Source: Zhengitettix transpicula
Taxonomy: Eukaryota; Arthropoda; Insecta; Orthoptera; Tetrigidae
Direction of reading: 5' to 3'
DNA length: 64,000 bases
NCBI GenBank assembly: GCA_037074705.1
Contig: CM073590.1
Span: forward strand, 241,089,101 to 241,153,100
Each line of letters opens with the position of its first letter. Position 1 is the stretch's first letter. The translations under genes were made by a program, and so were the position numbers. Below, one piece after another: positions 1 through 8,805 of the stretch. Under the pieces are notes generated by a model, which was not told the origin of the DNA, ran no database searches, and saw nothing but the letters and a program-made list of their open reading frames with translations.

Positions 1-103
1 TTTTCAAGTTCTTCAAATTCCTTCGGATCTTCGTCTTGCTCTTCTGCTGAATGATAGCTCGATCTTTCTTTTGTGTGTCTGTGTGAAAAACTGGCGTAAT
101 TGC

Positions 104-191
104 ACGACAAAGTTAAAGATGTTTTGTCCATAGAATCCAACTTCGTGGTGACGACAAAGTTCAAGATGCTTTGTCCATAGAATCCATCTTC
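104..191. repeat. 47-bp tandem duplication
   Basis: Two copies of a 47-bp unit start at 104 and 151. They share ACGACAAAGTT, then AAGATG and TTTGTCCATAGAATCCA, with a few substitutions. It lies beyond the LINE-like 3' end and may be its tail repeat. Confidence 0.7.
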
Positions 192-360
192 CTGTTGGCT
201 TCTAGGAACTTTTAACAATTTCCCAATTGTTCTCTTTATCAAGGAAGGCCGCTCTGCGCCCTCTTCTTGAGTAGACTCGAGCAAAAACGGCACCCTTGAG
301 AGGCCGGTGGGATATGGATTTGGATCGGAGGGACGCAGCCGTGGGTTAGTAGGGATCCTC

Positions 361-421
361 TACCTACTTGGCATTTGCCTGTGATGCAGGGAAACCCTAG
401 AATACCTGCACCAATGATGGT
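361..421 (-). other. Conserved hairpin module, copy 1
   Basis: On the minus strand this folds as an outer stem closed by GTAGGT, an inner stem GTGCAGG/CCTGCAT, and a GGCAAATGCC mini-hairpin. It is related to the copies at 21996-22048 and 44414-44472. The outer 5' strand here is slightly damaged (two mismatches), consistent with an old copy. Confidence 0.5.
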
Positions 422-559
422 ATAATGTAACGTGCTCGCCCGTCGAATTAGGTGGACGGGGATCCGATGCAGGAAATGGAAGGGCCGTCTTTACCGTAGA
501 TGATTGCTCTAGGGGACATTTGTGCTATGGAATGTCGGGAGTTATTATAGGCTATTAAT

Positions 560-1392
560 GCATAATGTATTTTTTCTATAATATCGCATTTTTGGAATGC
601 TTTAGTTAGTCATTATTCGTAGGTGTTCTATCAAGGTTGAATGGAATTTTTCTATATTGCTGTTTGATTTAGGGTTGTTTATACTGGTTACATGTAATTC
701 TTTGGCGTGCGTTTCTAGAGGGTTTCTTATTAATTGATTATTAAATTCCGTGCCAGAGTCTGTTATTATTTTCCTAGGGATTCTATATGAAGAAAAGTAT
801 TGTAATAGTATCTTAGTTATTGTTACCGCATTGCAACATGGTAAATGATAAACCTGTGCAAATTTGGAGAATTGGTCTATAATCGTTAGGAATTTTTCTT
901 TATTAAGACTTAAGTGTGTCCATGTTTATGATTTCAAATGGTTTGTTCTGTTTGATAGTTAAGTTGTTGAAGTCTTTGAAGGGTTTTCTTTCATATTTAG
1001 CTTTTTGGCAGATCTCGCAATTATAAATTAATTTTTTGTACTGTTAATTGAAGGTTACGCCAATAATATTTATTTTTAAGTTTCTCACAAGTTTCACGAA
1101 TTCCGCGATGGTTGGTTACTCCGTAATGGTAATTTAATACTGCAGCTTTTTGGTGTTCTTCATTTTCTAAATCTTGAACTAATTGTCTACATTTAATTAG
1201 TTGTACGGATCCCTTCTCAAATCGTGTTCTTATTATTTGATCGATTTGATTTTGTAACAGTTCAGTTTGGAATAGGCAGTAGTAGTTTACTTTCGGAACA
1301 ACGTAGGACTTTAAAAAATCTATTATCTCTTGTTCGATATTTCTTTCGTTTAATTTTACGTGAAATCTTTGTTTTTTTTTATATCCGAACAA
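560..1392 (-). pseudogene. Gypsy integrase (zinc-binding domain and core)
   Basis: An open stretch at 1392-1021 gives the HHCC zinc-binding region: a HYG-HRG-type histidine pair, then YYW. Beyond 1021 on the minus strand, other frames give a retroviral integrase core with TIIDQFSKFAQ, the second catalytic aspartate in ITDSGTEF, and the glutamate region IEKFHSTLIEHLR. The first aspartate is in TIIDQF. The core ends near 560 where unrelated LINE-like sequence begins, so the C-terminal domain is missing. The protein would insert element cDNA into host DNA; this copy cannot encode it because of frameshifts and the truncation. Confidence 0.85.
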
Positions 1393-1593
1393 TTTATTAA
1401 TTTCTACATCTGTTGGTTTTTTGTGTGTTTCGAATAATATTTGGTTGGCTCCGTAATTTACGTTGCTATCTAAATACGTGAGACCGTTTATTTCATTTTC
1501 GTTCGAACTGTGTACTGTTTCGTTGTCCGAGTCCCGATTTACTTCTATGCTTTCATTTTCGGAGTTTAGATTTATTTCTTTTTCGATTGGGTC

Positions 1594-1986
1594 CTATACA
1601 TTGACTACAATCCTATCATTATTAAAAATTTTGGTAATTAAATATTGTACGTCATTCCAGTTTAAGTTGTCTAACTCTGACGCTATTTATGGCGTATTTA
1701 GTTCATGAATTTCATTTTGTATACAATATGACTTCACTTCATGTAAGCATTTTGAAATGGTTTCCAAACAAGGTTTGTCGTGAAATTTTTCTTTAGTGAT
1801 TAAATGAAATATGATTTTATCTTTTCCTATTATTTGTTTAATACATTTTCCGATGGTGACCGTTTTTCGTTTTGTTTTGTTGACACAGAAATTCTTACTA
1901 TTATATTCTGTATCTATTTGTTTCGCTATTCCCTTGCCGAATTTTAGGTCATTGGATATACAATGTAGTATGTGTCGTTTTGCATT
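1594..1986 (-). pseudogene. Macro domain (TARG1/OARD1 type) inside Gypsy pol
   Basis: Reading the minus strand in one frame from about 1983 gives a compact macro-domain pattern: [14 protein letters not shown], then FHLITKEKFHDKP, then SYCIQNE, then SELDNLNWNDV, and a terminal IVVNV. These match the ADP-ribose-binding and hydrolase signatures of the OARD1/TARG1/Poa1 family in the right order and spacing (HCIS-D-x3-G-GIA, LITK-HKP, P-I-GLD-L-W-V). One in-frame TAA interrupts it just before the I-x-x-LD motif, and it is out of frame with RNase H upstream. It lies between RNase H and the integrase zinc domain, followed by an acidic linker. Family members remove ADP-ribose from proteins or reduce ADP-ribose-phosphate; the role in the element is unknown. 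Confidence 0.8.
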
Positions 1987-2009
1987 GCATTAAATCTTTG
2001 TTGATGAAA

Positions 2010-3621
2010 TTTATTTTAAATTCCGGTCTTATTCGAGATAGGGAGTCAGCATTACTATTACTTTTCCCTGATTTATAAGTTATTTCGTTGTTGAATTCTT
2101 CTAATTTCTCGCGCCAACGGCTGAGTTTGGAATTGGGATCTTTTTAAGTTGAGTAACCAAACCAGAGGTTTGTGATCAGTTTTCATATCAAATTTGACTC
2201 CGTACAAGTAGGGTCTAAAATATGTTGTAGCCCATACAATGCTCGGTAATTCTTTTTCAGTAGTGCTGTAGTTTATTTCATGGGGATTTAGGGTTCTTGA
2301 GGCATAGCCAATTGGGGTGTTCCTTGCCTTCGCGTGTTTGGCTTAGCACGGCTCCCAAAGCGTAATTGCTCGCACCTGTAGTTAATGTAACTTTCTGTGA
2401 AAAGTCGGGGTATATAAGTATTGGATCGTTTATCAGTAATTCTATACAAATCTCAAAACATTTTATATAATCTTTATCGTTGAAGTCTATCGTTGCGTGT
2501 TTTTTCAAGCGATTCGTTAAAGGTTTTGTTATTTTGGCAAATTGATCGATAAAACTTCTGTAATAACTCATTAATCCAAGAAATCCCTCGAGTTCCTTTG
2601 GATTTTTCGGTATAGGATAGTTTTTAATTGCTTCGATTTTATCTGGATTGGGTTTTATACCTTTTTCTGTGATTATATGGCCTAAGTAAGCAACTTATTT
2701 TCTGAAAAATTCACATTTATCCGTTTGGACTTTTAAATTATGTTCCCTTAGTTTTTTTCGAATTTTTATAATATTTGCGAAATGTTCTTGGAGGCTAGCT
2801 CCCAATATTATGATGTCATCTAAATACACTAGACAAATTTTATTTATATAATCCTTTAAGACTGTATTCATAAGTCTCTGTAATGTAGCAGGTGCGTTTT
2901 TTAAACCAAACGGCATTCTTACAAATTCGAAATGTCCTAGGTCCGTGGAAAATCCCGTTTTCTCTGTGTCTTTTTCGTCTATTTGGATTTGGTGAAATCC
3001 AGATGTTAAGTCGAGTGTCGTGAAGTATACAGATTTTCCGAGTTTTTCTAATATGTCTGTTATGTTTGGAATGGGCAATTTATCAACTATAGTACGCGAG
3101 TTAAGTTTCCGATAGTCTATTACTAATCGTGTTTTCTTTTTTCCAGAAGCGTCTAATTTCTTTGGTACTATCCATATGGGAGACGACCATGGTGTATAAC
3201 TTCCTCTTATGATCTTGTTTGTTAAGAGTTTTTATGTGTTCGTCTGCCTCGTTCTTATATGAATTTGGTAGGCGGTAGCTTTTCGTATTGTTGGGTGTCA
3301 TCCGTTAATTTTATTCTATGTTTTATAGTAGAAGTGTGCGATAAAAGCTTGTTTTCTGCGGGAAACACATCCTTATATATTTTTATTATTTTAAAAAGTT
3401 CTTTCATTTCTAATTCGTTTAAGTGTTTAGTCCTTATTGTTTTAAATATGTCAGATGTCGTGTTACTCGTTTCGTTATTTTGTAAATTTACGTTATTCTC
3501 GTTGAAGTATTTTAGTTTATACTTTTTATCATTACAATATACTGTTTCATTCCCTAAATTTATACATATTTTTAAAGTTTTCAGTGCAGGGGTTCCTAAC
3601 AGAAGGTTGAAATTTTTGTGA
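2010..3621 (-). pseudogene. Gypsy reverse transcriptase and RNase H
   Basis: A connecting segment at 3500-3300 (HLNELEMKELFKIIK, then IKHRIKLTDD) leads into RT. The frame 3078-2695 holds the RT palm: FTTLDLTSGFHQIQID (first catalytic Asp), FEFVRMPFGLKNAP, and the YLDD catalytic box. After a stop at 2697 the frame resumes (AYLGHIIT, then the 2571-2278 segment with YYRSFIDQFAKITKPLT and the start of RNase [13 protein letters not shown], where the usual catalytic D is replaced by A). RNase H ends near 2010 with a [12 protein letters not shown] tail. At least four frame breaks are visible. Confidence 0.9.
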
Positions 3622-3850
3622 AAGGGGTACAGAAAACATTTAATTATCTCTCAGTTTATTTCTAAATTAATTATTCATTACCGTTCGTTCTGCCTGTAGC
3701 GGTCGTGAATGTAAATTTTTCTTTAAATCTCTGTAAATGTTTCAAATGGGTGTTAGCGAAATTAGTATGAATTAGGTTTATGGATGATCCTGTGTCTAAT
3801 AATATAATAAATTTAGAAATCTCAATAAATGGTAGTTTTGAACTTCAATT
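3600..3850 (-). pseudogene. Gypsy aspartic protease
   Basis: The minus strand reads KFIILLDTGSSINLIH, containing the DTG active-site triad typical of retropepsins, preceded by a hydrophobic strand. It lies between gag and RT as expected for a Gypsy polyprotein. Downstream frames are broken, and only the N-terminal half is clear, with a possible LLLGTP-like second half at about 3600. Confidence 0.65.
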
Positions 3851-4030
3851 TATATTCAGGATTTCTCTTCGAAATTCTGTAGAAGGTCTAAAAAATGAGT
3901 TTTTTCGGATTCGTTATTTGGTTCCGGTTCAGTTTCCTGAATCTCATCTGTCTCGTACTCGTTTTCAAAATCGTCTTGTAAAGATTCTTGGTTTAATTGT
4001 TCATCATCGATGTTTTGTAACTCTTCTACT

Positions 4031-5352
4031 TCATAATGTGGTTGGTATGTATTTGTGTGGAAATAATTTTTTTTGTCTTTGTGTTTGTTTTGTACACGGT
4101 GTAGGTTTAGTTAAGTGATTTTTCATTTGATTTTGGGGTGCAAATGTTCCCATGGGTGGTTTATTAGTCTTTAAATCTATCGGTTGTGAGGGAAATGGTT
4201 TTCTTTGTACATTATTAAATTGGTTCGTGTGTAATTTTTGGATATTCGTCTGTTGCGGTATGTAACTGTTTTTTAAATAGTGAAAATCGTTTCTGATCAA
4301 CTTGTCTATCTCTGATAACGTTTGTGGGTTTCGTGAGTTAACTAAGTCACCTCCTTGGTAAGGTGATAGTTAGCTCCGTAGGTTAGAACCAATGAAACAG
4401 AACCTGGCTCGAGGAAAGAAAGAGACTGAATGCAATTGTTAATTTATACAAGTTTTATTGAGTCTTTACATGGACATCAATCACTGGCTCAGTCTCGTCG
4501 TCATAAGTGAACTCACGAGGGTCGGCCGGCAGTTCTATATATATCGTTCTTTTATGTACATATCTGGTGAGTGAGTTGTAGTCACGAGGAGGGTTGTTCA
4601 TAGGGCAACGAGTGACTCAAAGTCACAAGGGGCTGATTCGCTGTTGTTCTGCTCCGTTATCACCCACCAATATTTGTGCCAGCGATAATGACCACTGGCC
4701 AGCGTTTTGTAATTTTAACAATCTTACAGAATTAATATAAGTTCAAAATTGATATCTCCTACTAAGAGAAGGTATCTGATCCAGTGAGTTCTCTGGAGGG
4801 GGACGTAACTCGTGTAGCAAGATTATTCCGTAAAGGATCTCTCATGGATGTGATGGTAACGAATTTTTCATTTTCATTATAGATGATTTCAGAGTTCATT
4901 ATCTCTAATGACAATTTTTGTTTATACGTTGTAAACATTTCTGATATTTCTTGTACAAATTCTAATGGACTTTTGGTACATTTCTTGTTCATTATATCTA
5001 ACATCACGCTTTTAGAGTTCTGATTGATCGAAAATTTTTCTATCAAGAATTCTTTTAATTGTGCCCAGTCTCGTTCCTGAATAACTTCAGAAGCTATTCC
5101 GACTATTTTTCCTTGTACGTTAAGAAAAACAATATCTTTAGTGCTATTTGGAACAGGAGGGACAATTCAGTTGATTAACGCATTTATTTTTTCTACACGT
5201 TTAATGAAAAACGCAAGTTGTTTAGGATTCCCGTCATAGTTTGGAATATTATCCGTAAATGACTTGATTTCGGAGATAGAAGCCATACTTTCGACTTTTA
5301 GTTTTTCGAAAGATTGTACTAAATTGTCTATGTTTGCTATTGTGACTTTCAC
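4031..5352 (-). pseudogene. Gypsy Gag, interrupted
   Basis: The N-terminus at 5352-5167 contains FTDNIPNYDGNPKQLAFFI, typical of 17.6/297-group Gag. A middle section (5046-4762) covers the capsid-like helices (KSPLEFVQEISEMF). The reading is broken between about 4745 and 4365 by an LTR-like insertion and resumes as GGDLVNSRNPQTL and a glutamine-rich tail at 4300-4031. No CCHC knuckle is visible, as in many errantiviruses. Gag would form the virus-like particle. Several stops separate the pieces. Confidence 0.75.
4365..4745 (-). mobile_element. Probable solo LTR inserted in gag
   Basis: On the minus strand this insert has a TATATATA-type box (in CGATATATATAG) followed about 100 bases later by an AATAAA signal, the layout of an LTR U3-R-U5. 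Gag coding sequence is present on both sides (SPYQGGDLVNS on the downstream side). Exact ends and a target duplication were not resolved, so the identity is tentative. Confidence 0.4.
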
Positions 5353-5393
5353 TCAAAACACTTTTACTAACTTATATGTTAGTTATTAATTAA

Positions 5394-5513
5394 AAGTTCA
5401 GTGAATATGTAAGTTTTTTACAGTGATTGTGAACAAATTTAATTTTTAGTTATAAGTTCAGTGAATATGCAAGATTTCTGCAGTGATTGTGAACAAATTT
5501 AAATTATTTTGGA
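5394..5513 (-). repeat. Two 60-bp tandem repeats in the Gypsy leader
   Basis: AAGTTCAGTGAATATG recurs at 5394 and 5454, with the rest of each 60-bp unit also conserved (CAGTGATTGTGAACAAATTTAA). The position is between the PBS and gag. In the minus orientation the units contain TGCATATTC and TACATATTC, which resemble the core of the su(Hw) insulator motif (TGCATAYYY) found at the same place in Drosophila gypsy. Confidence 0.65.
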
Positions 5514-5896
5514 GACTTACGTTGACAGTATAACAACTGTGAAAATCGTAATCTTCATTTGTGGTGACGACTCTCGTTACGGTTGAGGGTTGTCCTGTTG
5601 AAGGGTTGAATGCGACGACTCAGCTTAGGTCGAGGGTCGCTCAGGTTGATGGACGCTGACACTGTTACGTGGGCCCACCGGTTTTCCAATCTTCTTCCTG
5701 GCTCGCTATGCGGTTCTGGGGTCGAAGCTGGATACGACGCCGTGTAGCGAAGGAGTTCAGTAGAGTCTTGTGCAGATTCGTCTTGTACCTCGTTGTTATG
5801 TTCGGACGGTGTTTTGAACGATTAAAATCGACCAACACAATTTAAACGAATTGAATTTCAGTATTTTGAAATTTTCGATTGTGTTGTTTACACCTT

Positions 5897-5914
5897 GTCC
5901 TACCGACTGCGCCA
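5897..5914 (-). other. Primer-binding site, tRNA-Ser type
   Basis: The minus strand reads TGGCGCAGTCGGTAGGAC directly after the LTR. This is the tRNA-Ser-complementary PBS known from 17.6/297-group elements, and it fixes the orientation and the LTR boundary. Confidence 0.85.
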
Positions 5915-5917
5915 GTA

Positions 5918-6177
5918 AATTGCTTTAAAACTTTCCTTTTTAAAAAGTTTTATTTTGAGCAATTGATACAAGTTACAAAGGTTCTGCACGCAGTGACTTC
6001 AAGACTGGAACTGAGTGCGTCGTTTAATCATAATGCTCATATATCTGAATATGAACAAAGAATACAGAGCTGAGTCTGTTCTATTGAGATAAAGAGACCA
6101 CCCTGTTATCGCGTTCTGATGGAGCTCTGGTCGGTCTCGAGGTTTCTGAGAGCGTGAATAAATTAATATACATAACT
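5918..6177 (-). repeat. 5' LTR of the Gypsy element
   Basis: About 260 bp, starting AGTTATG on the minus strand (errantivirus LTRs commonly begin AGTTA) and ending next to the PBS. It contains an AATAAA signal near the 3' end. The outer end abuts LINE-A1 coding sequence at 6178. Confidence 0.7.
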
Positions 6178-7331
6178 TGCCCTACGTGTAAGTGTGCGTG
6201 CCCTGCTGGTCTGTGGAGCGTTGGTATTTGGTATGCCTCCCGTGTGAAGAGTGTCGCCATCTGCCACGTGGAGCGTCTAGCTAGGAGCTTGTCCCATTCC
6301 ATGCTTCGGTGTGTTTTGATGTGTTCTCTGATGATGTCTCTAAGTCTGTTCATATGAGTTTTGTATATTTGCAACCTAGTTCGCTGCCAATACCGTCTAC
6401 GTCTATTCCTTAGGGTAATTAACTCCTTTATGCTATCGGGGAGCACCGTCCTGTGTTGGTGTGGAGTTACCGTTGGTATGACTTCGGATATCGCGTCCTG
6501 TATGGCAGCGGTGAGGGACTGAACAGACTGGTCTATTTCCGCCGCGGTGTTGATGTCTGTGTGGTTCATGTTTCTATCAAGGGTTTCCCTGAATAGATTC
6601 CAGTTGGCCTTCCTATAGTTGAACATGACGCGCTTGTCTCTGTGCTGTATAGTGCCTGTGTTGCTAATGAGTACAGGGTAATGGTCTGAAGTCAGGTCCT
6701 GTATGACCGTGAGGTCAAGAGTGTATGTGACGCCCTTGATGAGGGCTATGTCCAGGACATCTGGCTGTGCCTCTCGTCTTTCGGGCACGTAAGTTGCCTC
6801 ACGTGGTCCTAGGACGATGTAATTATGTGTTTGTGAGTGAACGTGTAGTGCCCTACCGCTGGGGTTGGTGCGTCTACTGTTCCATAAGGGGTGTTTACTG
6901 TTTAGATCCCCAGCTACTATTACCCTTCCCGAGATGTTAAGTAGCCGGTCTATGTCTCTAACATCTATTGGGGGCCTGCCTGGTTTATTGTAGACTGCTA
7001 CGAGTGTAGTGTATGCTCCATTTAACTGGATTCTAACGGCTGTGGCTTCAAGCTTGTTTAATCGTGGAAGTGGTACAAGCGAATGAGCGATGTCTTGTTT
7101 TACTATGATTGCAGTTCCTCCGGCTCTGCGACCGTCTTGTCTGTCGGAGTGGTAAACTGCGTATTGTGTAAAGTGAATCTTATCCGCGGGGACAAGGTGT
7201 GTTTCGTTCACTAGCGCGATGCCTACGGCATGTTGCGTCATGAACGCGGCCAGTTCGACCCTTTTGTTGTACAGGTCGCAAGCGTTCCAGAAAAGGATAC
7301 GCGTGTCTCGACCCATGTGCTGTCTAGCCAT
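6178..7331 (-). pseudogene. LINE-A1 ORF2, endonuclease part
   Basis: The reading frame begins MARQHMGRD and is very close to the N-terminal part of the intact ORF2 at 46910-49618. It holds an APE-type endonuclease: WNAC near the start, ETHL (catalytic Glu), GDLNSKHPLWNS, and SDHYPVLIS with the terminal Asp-His pair. It is cut at about residue 385 by the Gypsy LTR, so the reverse transcriptase is missing. Its ATGGCTAG start overlaps the ORF1 stop (stop-start overlap of 8 bases), suggesting coupled translation. The enzyme nicks target DNA to prime reverse transcription. Confidence 0.85.
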
Positions 7332-8805
7332 GAAGGTTGGTTAACGACGGGATGAAGTTGGATAGCTGTCCCTGGACAGCGGCGAGGATGGCGGAGGTGA
7401 TTTGTGGGAGCATGGTTTCCAGGATTTTGGAAATTAGGGATTTGACTAAAGCATCCATAGGGTCTTCTGTGGTCTGCCTATTGCTTTTGTCCGATGGGAC
7501 AGCGGCCTGTGTGGGGGCAGGCAAAGCAGTAGCGGATGGCTTCTGCTTTGTGTGTGTGGGGGCCTTGGTTGGCTGGGGACGGCCTTCCTTGGCGGGTTTT
7601 GTGTTTGCAGAAGGCGCGGCAGATTTTTTGTTTTTGGGCTTGCCGGCCTTCTTGTGTTTTTGGCTCTTAAACAGCCGTGTAGGTGGAACAGCTTGTGTTT
7701 TTAATGTTGAGGCTGGCTGTTCCAGTGGTGTTGTAGAGGGTGCCTGCTCTGGGACCTGAGCAGGTGTACTGGGCTGCGCAGAAGGCGCAGAGGCCTGCAC
7801 GGACTCAGGCAGTGTAGGGGCTTTTGCCACGGCTGCGGCGAAGGACCGTCCGCTGGAGACAACTGTCCCGGGGGGGGGGGGGGGGGGGGTCGGACAGCGG
7901 AGGCTGAGGGGGCGGGTTTAGCAGCCTGTTAAGCTGGCAGAGGAGCTTGGCCTTTACGCAAGGCCTCCTTCCTCCGTTGCAGCTCTGCCTTGTATGCAGG
8001 GCAACCCCTGTAAAGGGCAGAATGGTCGCCTCTGCAGTTAGCGCAGGTCTTCTTGCCGCCCGCCTCCAACTTGCAGTTGGCCACAGCGTGATGGCCGGCG
8101 CATACCTTGCACACCTGGCGTGCATGGCAGCGTAGGCCGCTGTGCCCGAACCGCAGGCAGTTGGAGCACTGCAAGGGCTTAGGGGGCGGATTAAAATGTT
8201 CAATTCGAACGCGCTGGTACAGCACTAGATCCAATTTAAGGATCTCATCGGCTGACGGGCTGTCTTCCAGCTCGACGATGAACATTGGGAGGGCTCGCTT
8301 GTCTGCGTTTGAACGCATTTGCCAAGCGTTCATGGCGGGGTAGCCCTGCAGCCTCAGGTCCTCCACTACCGAGTCTTTACTAGTGGTTTCGTGTATTCCC
8401 CGGACGACGTATTGCCGCGTACGTACGTCGCGGAGAAGGTACAAGGAGTATTCCACCTTTTCGACTTTCAGGAACTCTTGCAAGTTCCTGTAGTCGTCCT
8501 TGGTGGACGTGTAAAATGCCGTGCAGTTGTCACGCCGTTTCGTGTAAAACTTTTGCGGCTTATAGCGCGCCATGAACCGTTGGTTCAGCGCGCCGAGATC
8601 GCCGTGGTTGTATGCCACTACTGGCGGCAGAACATCTGCAGGCATTATGTTGGTAGTGGTAGGGCGGACTGGGGCGTCCTGTGTACTTGTGCTGGCTTGG
8701 GCTTGGGGTTTGGCCCGTTGCGTTGTTTTCAGTACGAGTTCCGTCCTGGGGATCTCGTGTTTGGGGGTCGCTTGTTTTCTTTTGTTTATTATGAGGGGGG
8801 TGCAG
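7324..8805 (-). pseudogene. LINE-A1 ORF1 (gag-like), 5'-truncated
   Basis: The minus strand from 8805 encodes the Jockey-type ORF1 minus its first ~35 residues. It has a PRE_C2HC-like domain (YVVRGIHETTSKDSVVEDL onward), then CCHC knuckles: CSNCLRFGHSGLRC, CKVCAGHHAVANC, CANCRGDHSALYRGC. A proline/lysine-rich tail (7830-7324) follows in another frame. The frame is broken by a 20-G run at 7870-7889, where the related LINE-A2 copy has only seven. The protein would bind LINE RNA. The 5' end is fused to LINE-B2 RT at about 8805, so this copy is a truncated insertion. Confidence 0.85.
7870..7889. repeat. Homopolymer run of 20 G
   Basis: Twenty consecutive G within LINE-A1 ORF1. The homologous site in LINE-A2 (about 46350) has seven C on the coding strand. 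It is either expansion by slippage or a consensus error. Confidence 0.9.

Larger units (their letters stand above)
1..557 (-). repeat. LINE 3'-end-like fragment
   Basis: This stretch has no ORF of note. Read on the minus strand, it carries one copy of a conserved hairpin module (361-421) that also occurs 231 bases after the ORF2 stop of LINE-B4 and upstream of LINE-E ORF1. The flanking sequence (a GTAGG-GGATCC-CTAACCC-type string) also resembles the 22.0 kb copy. I therefore read it as the 3' untranslated end of a Jockey-type LINE, perhaps the displaced tail of one of the nested LINEs to the right. The boundary with the Gypsy integrase near 557 is approximate. Confidence 0.4.
560..6177 (-). 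mobile_element. Errantivirus-like Ty3/Gypsy LTR retrotransposon, decayed
   Basis: On the minus strand the order is 5' LTR (6177-5918), PBS (5914-5897), a leader with a 60-bp tandem repeat, gag (5352-4031), protease (about 3850-3600), RT/RNase H (3621-2010), macro domain (1986-1594) and integrase (1392-560). The PBS is of the tRNA-Ser type used by the 17.6/297 group, and the integrase and RT match that group. Every frame is interrupted by stops or shifts. No env and no 3' LTR are present; the element breaks off in the integrase core near 560. It lies inside LINE-A1 ORF2, so it is among the youngest insertions of the left cluster. Confidence 0.85.

Noticed and set aside
104..191. Two-copy repeat as a C
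   Set aside because: Considered as a possible CRISPR-like array and dismissed: only two adjacent units without spacers, in an arthropod nuclear context.
7337..7759. 140-codon plus-strand ORF
   Set aside because: Mirror of the proline/lysine-rich LINE-A1 ORF1 tail; composition is that of an antisense shadow.
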